A stretch of DNA of 64,000 bases. It comes from Sorex araneus (Eukaryota; Chordata; Mammalia; Eulipotyphla; Soricidae). Of the stretch, positions 12,682 through 25,016 are shown piece by piece. A program made the translations under genes and the position numbers. Numbering within the stretch: position 1 is the stretch's first letter; each line of letters opens with the position of its first letter. The DNA is taken from the NCBI RefSeq assembly GCF_027595985.1, contig NC_073311.1, forward strand, positions 51,933,292-51,997,291, written 5' to 3'. Below the pieces are notes generated by a model. The model was not told where the DNA came from, did not search any database, and saw only the letters and a list, made by a program, of their open reading frames with translations.

Positions 12682-12874
12682 ATAGAGCAATGCCAAATGT
12701 CGCTTGGCAGAGCATGGCAAGCTACCTGTGGCGTATTCAACATGCCCAAAACAGTAACAATAATGGGCCTCATTCCCCTGATCCTGAATGTGACAGAGAC
12801 GAATGGAAATGTTACTGGCACCTGTTTGAACAAATTGATGAACAACGGGACGACAGTGATACAGTGATATATTG
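12682..12874 (+). mobile_element. SINE, long-tail form, head truncated
   Basis: GGCAAGCTACCTGTGGCGTA and the CAGTGATACAGTGATA end. The flanks share GCTTAATATATA. Confidence 0.75.
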
Positions 12875-12984
12875 GCTTAATATATAATTATCTTACATAT
12901 AATTAATATAAATTACTTATAATTGATGGATTAAAATAATATATAATTTAATGTATGATTACACACACACACACATATATGCAC

Positions 12985-13125
12985 TACACCCAGCAGTGCT
13001 TAGGGCTTATTCATGGCTCCATGCTCCTTGCAATGCACAGCGGACCACTTGTGTTTACCTTAAATTGAGTTGCAGTCAACAACATGCGAGGAAGGTAGTT
13101 TAACCCCTGTAATAATTCTTTGACC
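12985..13125 (-). mobile_element. Old SINE fragment next to a (CA)n run
   Basis: CACCCAGCAGTGCTTAGGGC followed by TCATGGCTCC. A short (AC)n tract precedes it at 12961-12974. Confidence 0.55.
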
Positions 13126-13139
13126 TAATAGTAAACTTT

Positions 13140-14800
13140 TTATTAAACAAAATCTCAATTATTCTCCTTATAATTTTAAATGGATTTAACAAGAGTTTTC
13201 TACAAACTGAAAAAATGAGTAAAAGCAAAGTTATTCACTGGTTTCAATTATTGTCACAGCTTGAGTATTTGGCAAAGAGTGAAAAGTGATCACACAGCAA
13301 TTGTTTTGGAAAGTTATTTGTAAATGTATTCGGACCTAGAACATTCCTTTCTTTTCTGTTTGAAAAAATGTCAAGATCACACCAGAACAGATGTATGATT
13401 CTAAGCTGATAACTGCTCTGCTTACATGTTGGGGTGTAAGCACAAACTATATACAATACGAGAATATAAAGTGAGCAAAACTTGGTTGAAAGTTTTCCTT
13501 TATTTAAAAATCATTTGAAAAGTAGGACAGTGTCTGAGCAAGCACCAAATCTAAATATTAGCAATATAGAACTTATGTGTATGGCAAAATGGATGCAGGA
13601 GCAGATCAAGTCAATAAGTCTATAAAAGAAAAAAATGAGAAAGATTGATGATGTCTGACTAGCAATGGAAAGAAGTACTTTAAGTACTTCGAGTACTTCA
13701 AGATTGCCACAGAAATGCAATATCACTAAACTATGGCTTTTAAATTTAGCTCTAAAGATATTAGCAGTTTTGTAAAAAGTTCCACAATTCTGCTTTGGAA
13801 GTCAAATATTCTGCCACAATGGCTTATGAATTAAGAAAGAAGTGAGAATGTAGAGTAAAAGTTTAGGTATCTTCTAATATATCTAAACTTTTATATCTTA
13901 CTGTTTAGATGTCTTACTGCTGTATTTATTCTCAAGACGGCAGTAGATAGAGATTAGGGCAGTAATCTTAAGAAGCTGGTGGGGTGAAGTTCAGCTGATC
14001 TATTGTTCACCCGATGTATATTTTAGTCATAGAGCTTCTAAAGCGATATGGTCAGTGTGGTGTCCTTAACTTATTTTTCAACGTTGTAAGTTGCTCATGA
14101 CATAAATAGTCCTAACGCTTTGGTAAGAAGATAATATCATTGAGGTAAGGTATCTGGCAAAAAAAATGGCTATTTATAAGTGGCAGTTTGCAGGCTACTC
14201 TAGATGAGGATATTTTTCATGTGAAAAAATATTTGCAACAACATTTAGTGGTATGTTTTCTTTTAAATTTTAGATAAGTAATAGTTCCAACAGAATGATC
14301 ACACTTGACAAGAATGTTGGAATAGCGCTTGCTTTTGCTTAACTAAAGAAATATTAACTATCCAGTCTGATGGCCTCAAGTGAATTGTGGCTCAACAAGG
14401 AAGTAAGCTTGAATTTTCTCAGTCATGCTCAGAACAGTACTGATTGAGAACTCTACGGGGCAGACGGGGATTTTAGAAAGTGCTCCATGATTTAGACACA
14501 CAATTAAAAGAACGTGAGAATGATAATATATAATTCTGCAAATATGTCCAATGCAGTGAGCAATTGAAGTGCAAGGTTACCAGGTGGACTGAATGGAACA
14601 AAGGAAGTCTTGATATTCCAGCATATGATTTGCCCCGAATGTCTTATCTGTCAGTCTACTAAATTTTGTCCCTATCTTTCATCTACTATTGTCTAAGTCC
14701 ATATTATTTTCATCATTTATGCTGGTCAATTGATGCTAAGTTTAAAGTTAATGTCATATGTGATGCTTCCTTACTATAAACTTTATGTTTAATATTTATT
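13140..14800. other. AT-rich interval without recognised feature
   Basis: No exon with consistent splice sites and no recognised repeat. A TTTAAGTACTT-type short repeat lies near 13680. A TGGACTGAATGG-like stretch at 14585 was considered as a lectin relic and not accepted. Confidence 0.4.
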
Positions 14801-14812
14801 ATAATTTGACAG

Positions 14813-15010
14813 GTCATTGTACCACTGTATCACTGTCATCCTGTTGCTCATCGATTTGCTTGAGCGGGCACCAGTAACGTCTCCATTGTGAGACTTGTTG
14901 TTACTGTTTTTGGTATATCGAATATGCCACGGGGAGCTTGCCAGGCTCTGCTGTGCGGGTGGGATACTCTCGGTAGCCTAGGTATACCTGCTGTGCTATC
15001 GTTCCAGCCC
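14813..15010 (-). mobile_element. SINE, long-tail form, internally shortened
   Basis: GTATCACTGTCATCCTG to CTATCGTTCCAGCCC. The flanks AATTTGACAG and AATTTAACAG form an imperfect duplication. Confidence 0.85.
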
Positions 15011-15116
15011 AATTTAACAGATACACATAATAATTAAAATGTGGTGAATAAAATATCTATACTTACATGTGGTTTATTAAGGATCAATTCTAACATTCCA
15101 TCTTGCTGACAAAGTT

Positions 15117-15382
15117 AACCCACTGTATCACTTTATCACTGTCATCCTGTTGTTCATCAATTTTCTTGAGCGGGCACCAGTAACGTCTCTATTCCTCCCA
15201 GCCCTGAGATTTTAGCAGACTCTCCTTACTCGTCTTTCCCAGTGATTGGAGGCTCTTTCAGGGTCAGGGGAATGAGACTTATCATTACTGTTTTTGGCAT
15301 ATCGAATATGCCATGGGGAGCTTGCCAGGCTCTGTCCGTACAGGTAAGTTACTCTCAGTAGCTTGCCAGGCTGTCTGAAAGG
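15117..15382 (-). mobile_element. SINE, long-tail form, head truncated
   Basis: Long-tail sequence including GAGATTTTAGCAGACTCTCC, a variant also seen at 8802 and 23829. Followed by a short GAAAGGTATATA repeat. Confidence 0.8.
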
Positions 15383-15419
15383 TATATACATACCTCTGAA
15401 AGGTATATATATACCTGTG

Positions 15420-15960
15420 ATGGGATTGGTTATTGTTTTATTGAGCTTTGTCACTGCTTTATATGTCTTAGGTATTGATTCTTTACTTGATGCATGCTAT
15501 GCAAATATTCATTAGAGTATCTTTTAGTTTTTGACAGTTATTTTACTGTGCAAGAAGTTTTTAGTTTGTTGTAGTCCCATTTGTTTATTTTTATTTTCAT
15601 TTATTTTTGCTAAAGGAGTCAAACCACTGAACAGATATTTGAGGTCCATATATTAGAAAATTCCATCTATAATTTCTTGATTTTACCTGAGGAATCCTGG
15701 CACAACATTGTTAAATTTTAAAGTGACTTAAATACAAATGCAACATATAATTTGTTATTTTAATTAGAATTTTATTAACACACAAAGTATCAAAGACATT
15801 TTGTATTATTTTTGAACTCTACTATTCCATGGTAAAATATTTATTCAAATATTTTGCTCATTTTTGTCTAGTGACTTATCTTATTTTTTATTTTGAGGAC
15901 TCTTGATAAAATGATAAACTTGATCAGGACCTGTGACTTTTAGATTTTTTCCAATCTTTC
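15420..15960 (-). mobile_element. LINE-1 ORF2 3' region fragment, antisense
   Basis: GAAGTTTTTAGTTTGTTGTA then TCCCATTTGTTTATTTTT is the antisense of a well-known stretch of mammalian L1 ORF2. Degraded, with no reading frame. Confidence 0.65.
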
Positions 15961-16388
15961 ATTCTCTTAGCAGTGCCTTTAGAACATTGTGAACAGAGAG
16001 CAGAAGTCTTTGTTTCTCTCTCTCCTCTTTCTTTCCTTTTGTTGTGGCTGTTGTTTGATGATGGGTCTGCAGACTTGTGTGTGGTATGCAATCACTTAGT
16101 TGTGGTGTGCACTCACTTGGTTATCATATGCCAATGATCATCCCCTTTGTTGTGGCATCAGGGAAATCAAGAATCAGAAAAAGCAACACTGCTGGCATCA
16201 CGCTGAGTTCATGGGAGTGGTGCCGAGTTTCAAGACTGAGCTCTTCCCAGGCTCTCAGAAGTTTTAGGTTGCTTTTCCTATCCATACATTATGTTTTTAG
16301 TGTTCAAAAATATTTTTATTAAGCAGAGATTAATAACTTTTTCTATCATGCATTGAGGCTTGAAATTTATAAGGAATTCTATAATCTT

Positions 16389-16634
16389 GTCACTGTATCA
16401 CTGTCATCTTGTTGCTCATTGATTTGCTCAAGCGGGTACCAGTAACGTCTCTATTGTGAGACTTGTTACTGTTTTTGGCATATCGAATACGCCATGGTTA
16501 GCTTGCCAGGCTCTGCCATGCGGGCGAGAAACTCTCAGTAGCTTGCCAGGCTCTCTGAGAGGGGGGAAGGAACTGAACCCGGGTTAGCTGCGTGCAAGGC
16601 AAACGCCCTACCAGCTGTGCTATCATTCCAGCCC
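16389..16634 (-). mobile_element. SINE, long-tail form, full length
   Basis: Complete long-tail copy ending GCTATCATTCCAGCCC. Confidence 0.88.
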
Positions 16635-17251
16635 ACTATTACACCCTTAGAATATTCGGAATGTATAGAATATTCTGGTATATTAGGGATATTAGATATA
16701 CTAATTTTGTTGAAACTGAAGTTTCAATTAACTCAAATACTCTTAAAACATAAACATAAATATCTCAGGAAACGTGCAAGATTTTTCACTTGACGTAAAA
16801 ATTAAAAAATAAGCTTCTAGTACAAAGAGAAGTGTCAGTGCCTTAAAAAGAAACCCGTGAATTTACGGACTTTCAAATCCTAAAACATGCTCAGACACCT
16901 GAAGAACTGCACCAAGAGTAACTCAAACCCTCAGGCACAGCAGGGAAAATACACTGATCAAAACACATCCTGTTCCCAAAATGTTAAGCAGGAGTATTAA
17001 TAGATTTGTGAAAATATCTGTGACCAAAATTTTGGTTACCACGCAAATTTCCTTTCTCGATTTAAAGATGGTTAAGTTCACATTCCAAATGCCATTATCT
17101 CATCTGAATTGCACAAGAAGCAGGCGGTCAGTTAACTACTACTCAACGCAGATCACTATACACTCCATAAAGTCCTCTTTACTCCATTGCAAGTTAATTT
17201 TTGTATTTGGTTTGAGATGGGTTGGTTGAGCTCCTTTTAAAACAGATTTTA

Positions 17252-17412
17252 TAGAGGCCAGAGAGACAGCTCAGCCTTGCACACACAAGGACCATGTTTT
17301 CATCCCCAGGGCTGTATGGCATTTGAGCACATGGTGTGGTGTCCCTGATGGCCTCGGTCTCCGGGGTCTGAGAGGTCCCACATTACCAGTATAATCATTC
17401 AACTGTCCAGCC
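17252..17412 (+). mobile_element. Old SINE copy
   Basis: GAGGCCAGAGAGACAGCTCAG followed by CCTTGCACACACAAGGACC. Strongly diverged. Confidence 0.5.
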
Positions 17413-17919
17413 CATCAGTATGTCACTGGGAATGACTTTGGCCCCTCAACTACTGTTAAAATAAAGTATGTAAAAATAAGCACATAAATATAAAGTACAT
17501 AAAAATAAAAGATAATTTGCTTGTAGATTCTAATTATTCCCATAATAGTTTTAAAAAACACCATTTAAAAAAATACATAACAAAATTGATAGGCTATTTT
17601 ATGTGGTCTTCCTAAAAACTCTTTATTTTGTCCCATTAAAGTGAATGTTCTATTAACCAATACCAAGACTACTGTGATTTGTTGCAATGTGTTGAAGTTC
17701 TATGTTCTTCAAACTTCACTCTTTATCAAAATTATTTTGATATTTCTCTTTGGGAAAAAAGTAATTAGGGAGAAGGAAGAAGAAGAGAAAGAAGAAGAGA
17801 AAGAGAATGGTAAGTAATGAGGCAACAGGGACTGGGGCTTCAGTTATACTGGTGATATCAAAATTTATGTTTAACAAAGACTTGAAGGTCTTAACAGGAA
17901 CATTACGAATTTCTGGTGG

Positions 17920-18174
17920 TCGCAGCTAAGAGTGATAACACATTGGGTAGGGTGTTTGCCTTGCACATGGCTGACCCAGGTTTGATTCTTCGTCTTTCTT
18001 GGAGAGCCTGTCAAGCTACCGAGAGTATCCCGCCCACATGGTAGAGCCCGGCAAGCTACCCGTGGCATATTTGATATGCCAAATACAGTAACAAGTCTCA
18101 CAATGGAGACGTTACTGGTGCCTGCTTGAGCAAATTGGTGAACAATGGGTCAAGACGACAGTGCAGTGCTACAG
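17920..18174 (+). mobile_element. SINE, long-tail form, full length
   Basis: Head GTGTTTGCCTTGCACATGGC, then GTAACAAGTCTCACAATGG and a CAGTGCTACAGTG end. Confidence 0.85.
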
Positions 18175-18239
18175 TGAAGCTTAGAGCTCATGGTTTCAGT
18201 ATTGTCGAGTTGATGGCTATCCGGCTATACCATTCTGCC

Positions 18240-18560
18240 ACATCACCAGTAGAACTGAAATCCCAACCCTATTTCCCCATTACTTCACTTTCTCTTCTTC
18301 CTCCTCTCTTTGATTTCTTTCTTTCTCTGTCCTCCTCTCTAATCTCTGTGGTCAAAGGTGATCTAGACATCCCACCTTTACTATAATAAATTGCCTCACC
18401 CAGTTATTCTGTATACCACAGAAATCATCTTATGGTTGTCTTTCTTCTTCTGGCTTACTTCACTCAATATGGTATTGTCCAGTTTCCACCGGGGTTGCAG
18501 CAAATTGCATAACTTTATTGCTCCTTGCGGCTGCATAGTATTCCATTATATATATATATA
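18240..18560 (-). mobile_element. LINE-1 3' end fragment, antisense
   Basis: Ends at GGCTGCATAGTATTCCATTA, the antisense of the L1 ORF2 terminus, followed by an (AT)n run to about 18585. Confidence 0.65.
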
Positions 18561-18589
18561 TTTATATATATATATATTATATAAAATCT

Positions 18590-19775
18590 TTTGGCTTTTA
18601 ATGCAAGTCTCTGTGACTTTGTTTTATTTATCTATTCACATCCATTGTATGATCAAATAAATTTCTAAACAACACTGCAGAGCACAGTATATTCAATGTA
18701 TTTCCTGATATTCCACTTATTGACTTATCCATTGTTAATGCATCTTTTAACATAAGGTCTCTGAGATCCATAGATTTTAAAGTGTCCAGAAATGTTACAA
18801 ATTCCTGAATCTCTAATCTTTTAGACATGGCATCTTTATTGAAAAATAAGGAAATTGAAAAAAATAAATAAATAATAAGGAAATTGAAATTTCTGAAATT
18901 GAAAGCAAAATTTTATATCTACCATAGATTTCTATTTGTGGTTGAGACCTAGCTCTTATCAACACTTAAAAAGACTTAAGAGAGAAAAGAAAATACTAAG
19001 ATTGAAATCCAAGCCCGATGAAGAAAAATGGAATTTAGTCAGAAAATTTATCTCCATTTCCTATGGTTTTCCTACTTGGAAAAGGGAAAGGGCATTATGA
19101 AACTAATGAAATGACATTTTCATCTCAACATATTTAATAACATAAAGAAGACATATCTGTATGTGCTTTGTTATATTACTGGATGAATAATATTCATTTA
19201 TCAAATATTTATCCACTCACCTGTGTAAATACCTCTTCTGATAGGAAGTAATGCGCTCATTTCCCATTTTACATATACAGTAATTTTTACCATAAAAATA
19301 TAAAAGTTACCTCATAGCTTCCTCATTTGGACCTCAAAGAACAAATGGGACGTTGACCAGAATTCATCTTTGATACATGGTTTGAATAGAAATTAAAACG
19401 CTTCACTTCTAAGTATCAATACAGCTGTCATGGTATATTATACTTCATCTTTTGCCTCTCTAATCAAATTTCAGCTACTGAGATGCTGTTAATGTATGCA
19501 GTAAATCTTGGGGTGGGCGGGGAGCAGGAAAGGTTATTGCAGTGTGTCAGTGTGTGCCATGGAGTGAGGAGTGTTGGGGCTAAACTGCGAGTTTAAATAG
19601 CTCCAGGGTGGTGGTGGGGGAGCCTTGGCTAACCTATGTTTCATTCTCTTTTTTACTTTGATAAGGAATTCAATAAAAAATGTTCTCATTCTCTTGAATA
19701 CCTTTAAACTCCATCTTTGGTATTACATAAAGTCTTCTTGACAGTACAATTATTCTTTTCCAATAAATTGGAAAA
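18590..19775. other. Interval without recognised feature
   Basis: AT-rich. No splice-consistent exon or clear repeat seen. A GT/GGGG-rich patch lies at 19505-19625. Confidence 0.35.
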
Positions 19776-19779
19776 GGAG

Positions 19780-19880
19780 AGAGCCAGGGATATAGATCAG
19801 TGGTCAAGCATGTGCTTCACACGAATGACATCCTGGATTCAATCTTTGCTATGAAGGCAAACACACGTGCCAATGCCTCT
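19780..19880 (+). mobile_element. Old tRNA-derived SINE head fragment
   Basis: GAGAGCCAGGGATATAGATC with GATTCAATCTTTGC. Weak match. Confidence 0.4.
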
Positions 19881-19899
19881 CAAAAGAAACAAAACACTA

Positions 19900-20460
19900 G
19901 CTAGATTGATAGTCTGTCATTTCTCATAAGAAATGATTTGCAAGTTAACAAGACTGTAGAAAAGCAAAACACGGATAGCATTCTATTTTATATTTTCCTA
20001 CATGCCATGTTTATTGTTGTTAACTTTTTATTGTCCCTTATTATTAATCCAGATCCAGTGCAAAATAATTTTCCAGGGGAGGCATCTTTTTGTTGTTGTA
20101 GTTGGAGGTTTCTGTAGCACCAGGTAGAGGCAGCCCAGGGCAGGAAACCCAAACAAAAGACTAACATCCAAGGGAGCAGAAGAAGTAACTAAGTCTTTCT
20201 AATTCTAATTGATGTTTTTCTGCAGCTTATCTTCCAAAATCAAGGCATTCATTAAAGCCACCACATCACCTCCCTGGCCTGACTTTAGACTGGGATCTTG
20301 TTAAACCCGTGCTCAAGGCCACTGAGACCCCAGCCTCACTGCTTCCCAGATGCTCCGTTCCCCCCACTGGAATTACCCAGTGGTTACCACAGTTACCCCC
20401 ACACGTTTGTCTCACGTGTCTTAGTGAAATAAACTGGCGTTTTTATGCCATCAGCACTTC
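19900..20460. other. Mid-GC segment, no gene recognised
   Basis: 20090-20450 is richer in GC than its surroundings and ends near GTGAAATAAACTGGCG, which contains AATAAA. It could be an old retroposed or repeat sequence. No open frame of note. Confidence 0.3.
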
Positions 20461-20470
20461 CTCATAAAGT

Positions 20471-20622
20471 TTTGTTGGTTTTGTTTTGTGGCTACACCTG
20501 GCTGTGCTCAGTGCTTACTCCTGAGTGTTTGGAAGAACGTATGTTTTGCAGGGCGAAACAAACTAGGGCGAACCACATGTGAGACAATGCACTAAGCCCT
20601 ATACTATCACTGCTCTCCTTCC
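20471..20622 (-). mobile_element. Old SINE copy
   Basis: GCTACACCTGGCTGTGCTCA and TTACTCCTGAGTG match the diverged short-tail form. The interval 20625-21500 after it holds nothing recognised. Confidence 0.6.
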
Positions 20623-21504
20623 GCCTCCTAATTCTTTCATCATGCAGCATACACCCATCAACCCCGGAAGTTTTCCCACTAACAACCTGCAGGCTAAGAG
20701 TGAGGAAAAATCAAGGCAGGGATAATTATGGGTTTCCTTTCACATGTTCAAATCGGTAGGAGAACAAAAAATTCTGCTGAAACTTCAGAATCATAGCTAA
20801 ACAAGATTGCACACAGACAATGGCAGTTCTCCAACTCACATCTCCTAAAAACATCGAAGAAACCCTACCAGTCACAGTGGGAAAACACACACATAAACAC
20901 AACACGCATTTAGTACGACTAAAAGGCAGAGAACACTAATATTTCAAACTACCTGCCAGTAGAACATTAACAACCAGTGTCAAGTTTAGCTACTTCCCTC
21001 CTTCCTTTGGTGAATCTTGGGGTTTCATATAAATTGGGAAGTACTCCAAAAGCAGAAACCAAGATACTTGTGAGCAATATGGAAGGGAATTTTCATAGAT
21101 CAGATTCTGGGCAGAAGGAAGGGCCTACAATTTTGATCTGAACTCTTAAGAGTCTTTTCTGGAAAGAGATCAGTTCTGGATTGAACAGGATATGAAGGAG
21201 AAAACAGTACAGTTGGAACCTGTGCAGTGAAGGGAAAATAAAAGCAATAATTTGCAGAGAGTGTTGAAAGAGGAAGCCTCAGTTTCCCATCTCCAGCTGC
21301 TGTGAACATCTCTATTTTAGCTTCTTCATCCTACATTTTAAACATTACTGCAGATGCCTGGGATTTTCTTTGAGACTGAGAAAGTTTATAATTCCTCAAG
21401 GCACACACACAAAAAAATTCTGCATCAGGCCCTGGGCTTACAAGGAAACTAAGAGATATTGGGGCAATACCTGGACAGATGGTGAACTATGTCACCTGAA
21501 AGGT

Positions 21505-21662
21505 CTTAAATGAACAGACAATGCTGGAACTTGCCTTGCAAGCAGCAGGCCTGGATTGAATCCCCAGCACCACACGGAGTCCCCAGGGCCCTGCCAGGAG
21601 TGGTCCCTGAACACAGAGCTGGGATCCCTGAGCAGTGCTGGGTATGTCCCCCAAACAAACAG
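21505..21662 (+). mobile_element. Old SINE copy
   Basis: ACTTGCCTTGCAAGCAGCAG, then GATTGAATCCCCAGCACCAC, then GAGCAGTGCTGGGTATG. Confidence 0.65.
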
Positions 21663-22140
21663 AAAAACCGAGTTAATTAAAAATAAATAGACAGCCCCTC
21701 TGTCCCAGCCTAACTGGAAATGCAAGATAATATTTTTATTTTAGCAACACATGTGGGTTCTCAATAACAAGATATTTTTAGGAAAGAAATGAAAATCTTA
21801 AATTTTGCTTGATAAGAAACCCAAAGATCTCCTTTTTCTAAAAACAAAACAAAACCCCCCAAACCACAAAAATGAGCTATACTTAAGCTAGTTCTATACA
21901 AAATTTCTTTTCAACCAGGAGTTTCTTTCTCTTATACTTTTTAATGGCTTTTCTATTTCTAACTCTGAGTCTGAACATTTTATTATTCAATATTTTTATT
22001 CTTGAAAATATTGAAGTAAGGAGGAGACATGGACCAGCACAGAGACCTGCTGTCACCACTCCTGAGTCAGGGTATGTGAGACAAATGACATCTTAGAAAA
22101 CCTCATTTCTTTTTCTTTTGTTTTATTAGTAAATCACTGG

Positions 22141-22385
22141 CTCTGGAGCAATAGCACAGCTGTAGGGTGTTTGCCTTGCACGCGGCTGAACCAGGTTCGA
22201 TTCCTCTGCCCCGCTCTGGAGAGTCCGGCAGGCTACTGAGAGTATCTCACCCACACAGCAGAGCCTGGCAAGCTAGCTGTGGCATATTCAATATGCAAAA
22301 AATAGTAACAAGAAGTCTCAAAAAAAAAACCATGGAGATGTTACTGGTGCCTGCTTGAGCAAATCAATGAGCAATGGCATGACAA
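22141..22385 (+). mobile_element. SINE, long-tail form
   Basis: GGCTCTGGAGCAATAGCACA head, GATTCCTCTGCCCCGCTC, and end GACAATGAATCACTG. An A9 run interrupts the tail near 22321. Confidence 0.85.
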
Positions 22386-22612
22386 TGAATCACTGTGAGA
22401 TACAGTTACAAAATTACAAACTTTTGTGCTTGCATTTCAGTCATACAATAATCCTGAGTACCCATTGAGTACCCATCCCTCCACCAGTACCCATTTTTCA
22501 CCACCAATGGTCCCAGCATCTCTCCCACTGCCCCCCCCCCCATCTCCTCCACCCTGCCCTACCTCTGTAGCAGGGCATTCCCTTTTATTCTCCCTCTCCT
22601 TTTAGGTGTTGT
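22386..22612 (-). mobile_element. LINE-1 3' UTR fragment, antisense
   Basis: GAATCACTGTGAGATACAGT, then CCATCCCTCCACCAGTACCC, then AGCAGGGCATTCCC. Same 3' module as at 50314. Confidence 0.75.
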
Positions 22613-22614
22613 GA

Positions 22615-23060
22615 GAAAACCTCCATTTCTTTAACAAGAAAGTCCATTTAAATGGAGTGGAGTGGCATTACATTATTTCAACAGAAGAGGACACTCTTAA
22701 CCTAGGAATCCAACAAAGCCACTGAGTTCATAAGATTGCTTTCACCTACATGCACTTACAATAGTAAGAACAAACAACATGAAAATCAAGGCACTTCATT
22801 TATTTAAACCCTCATTCGATGACAAGCATAAAATGTAAGCAAAGTTACCCAACATTCCATTAGATATGGATATCTTAAACAAAAACATACTTCATACTGA
22901 TTATTATATTAACAAAAATTCATGTTAGTAACTAACTCAAAGTAGAAAGAAGTACAATTCTTCATGTATCCATTTTCCACAAACACAGTAGTGATTCTTG
23001 TCACCCAAATAGAATTTATAGCTACATCTTTTAGTTCCCCAAAAATCCAATGTTCTTAAA
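22615..23060. other. Interval without recognised feature
   Basis: AT-rich, no exon or repeat recognised. Confidence 0.3.
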
Positions 23061-23062
23061 CA

Positions 23063-23226
23063 ATTTTTTTTTCCCACACTCCACTGTCCTCAGGCCTTTC
23101 TCTGGGCTCTGCACTCAGGCATCACTCCTGTGGGCTCAGGGGACCATAGGAGGAATCAGGGGACCCAAACTTAGTCATCTGTTTCCAAGAGAAGGGCCCT
23201 ACCTGCTGTACTATGACTCTGACCCC
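23063..23226 (-). mobile_element. Old SINE copy
   Basis: GGGCTCTGCACTCAGGCATC and CAGGGGACCATAGGAGG, diverged short-tail form. Confidence 0.6.
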
Positions 23227-23449
23227 AATACCACTATTCTTATAAAAATCTACTGAAGTTGCTTTTCATTATGATAGTTTTCTTTTTCCTGAAAACATCA
23301 TCTTAAATCACTGCCTGACTGAAAAAATTGGCAGTTCTTTAGATTTTAATTACATGCAATCACATTAAATATTACATATCTGAGTCCTCTTCCCATCAAC
23401 TACCAATAAAATGTGCCACTCGTGAACATACATGCACCAGATGAAATGT

Positions 23450-23755
23450 CACAATAAACTCAATAAAACTAACTAATGGAAGTGAAAAGAGACATCAGCA
23501 GCAATGCAACAATAGAAGATTTTAATATTCTACTCTTGTCATTGGGGCTAGAGTGATAGCACAGCAGGTAGGGCATTTGCCTTGCACATGGCCAACACGG
23601 GTTTGATTTCTCCGCCCCCTTGAGAGACCCTGGCAAGCTACCGCATGGCAGAGCCTGACAAGCTACAGTGCAGTGTTACTCATGTCATTGGAAACATAGC
23701 ATTGGGTAGAAAATCAATAAGCTGATGATAGTCTTATATTGGGAATAGGCTTAAT
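23450..23755 (+). mobile_element. LINE-1 ORF2 fragment, sense, split by a SINE
   Basis: AATAGAAGATTTTAATATTC and, beyond the SINE, AGAAAATCAATAAG match a known L1 ORF2 stretch. Degraded. The SINE at 23545 interrupts it. Confidence 0.6.
23545..23687 (+). mobile_element. SINE, internally deleted, nested in L1
   Basis: GGGGCTAGAGTGATAGCACA head and shortened tail. Flanks ACTCTTGTCATTG and ACTCATGTCATTG differ at one base. Confidence 0.85.
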
Positions 23756-23828
23756 ACATAATTATATAATTAATATACAATTATGTTTTATTATATTTTA
23801 TAATATATCAATTATATAACATGATTAT

Positions 23829-24092
23829 CACTGTATCACTGTCATCCCTTTGACCATCAACTTGCTTGAGTGGACCAAGCAATGTCTCCATTCATTCTAG
23901 CCCTGAAATTTTAGCAGTCTCTCTTTACTCATCCTTCCCAACGATGCTGCATTAGAAGCTCCTCAGGGTCAGGGGAATGAGACCGATCATTGTTACTGTA
24001 CTCGGCATATGAATATGCTACGCGGAGCTTGCAAGGCTCTTCCCTGTGCTGGCAGTAAACTCTCAGTAGCTTGCCAGGCTCTACAAGAGGGA
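23829..24092 (-). mobile_element. SINE, long-tail form, head truncated
   Basis: GTATCACTGTCATCCCTTTG to GCTTGCCAGGCTCTACAAG. Confidence 0.75.
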
Positions 24093-24128
24093 GAACTAGG
24101 CTATCAGGTGTCACAATGCGGCTGCACA

Positions 24129-24690
24129 CTTCTAGGAGCTTGGTTTTATAGTCTCTGGATATTGGCTGTTGATGGGATTACATGGCTCTGGGGACAGTTT
24201 CTTGGTGTGTCTGCCTAGATACTGGAAAATAGGGAATCTGGGTGGAAGAGTCCCAGTCCCGATCTGAACAGCCTTGGAGATCTTGGTCTCAGGTCCCACA
24301 CACTGGGTTCCTCTGCCGGTTCCTTCACGCGTGAGGCTTGTCTGAACTTGTGGAGAGTGGCCTTGAGCATGGCCGTGGCTGGGTTCCGGAGGTCTTCAAC
24401 TGCTGGGGCTCTGCTCAGGGTGGAGAGGGAAACTCAACCTGCCCCCTCCGAGGGACCCCAGTGAAAACAGCCAGGCAAGGGGGCAAGAGACTCTGCGATG
24501 TTCTCGATGTTCTCTTCCGGAAGCTTGGTCCTACAGTCTCTGGATGTTGGTCATTGATGGGATTACACGGGTGCCAGGGGCAGTCTCTGGGTGTGACTGC
24601 CCAGCTACTGGAAAACAGGGAATCTGGGTGGAAGAGGCCCAGTCCCAATCCGAGGACTGTTATCGCCACACTGTTATCCCGATCCGTGTT
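24129..24690. repeat. GC-rich segment with an internal ~395-bp direct repeat
   Basis: AGCTTGG plus TAGTCTCTGGATATTGG near 24137 recurs as AGCTTGG plus CAGTCTCTGGATGTTGG near 24532. About 130 bases match at each site. Could be L1 5'-end monomers or an LTR piece; no ORF of known type. Confidence 0.5.
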
Positions 24691-25010
24691 ATACATGATA
24701 TATAAATATATCATATAAATTACATATACATCAAATTTGCATATTTTTATATTTATGTACATGTATGTAAATATAAAAACCTGGAGTATATTCCAACCCT
24801 AAGAATGGAGGCTAATGGGCAACAAATTATACTGGTCAACTTGTAGCCTCTTTGGCCTTTAAAGAGATTTGATTCCTTTTTATCATTCTGGTGACTATTA
24901 GATTGATTATATGGATTATATTATATGTTATTATAAATATAATTATTACACATAATTATGCATTATATTATAATTTATATATAATTATATATTAAGCCTA
25001 TTCAAAGAGT
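24690..25010. repeat. AT-rich low-complexity DNA
   Basis: Runs of TATAT/ATTATA at 24700-24780 and 24900-25000. Nothing else seen. Confidence 0.6.
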
Positions 25011-25016
25011 TTAGCA

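Noticed and set aside
14585-14662. Possible lectin exon relic (WTEWNKGSLDIP-like translation)
   Set aside because: It resembles the W-x-W-x-x-G-S motif of CTLD exons, but there is no matching acceptor, no cysteine exon nearby and a stop soon after.
24338-24718. 126-codon open frame with an antisense 115-codon partner
   Set aside because: GC-rich repeated DNA with no splice context, motif or start context. Best explained by composition.
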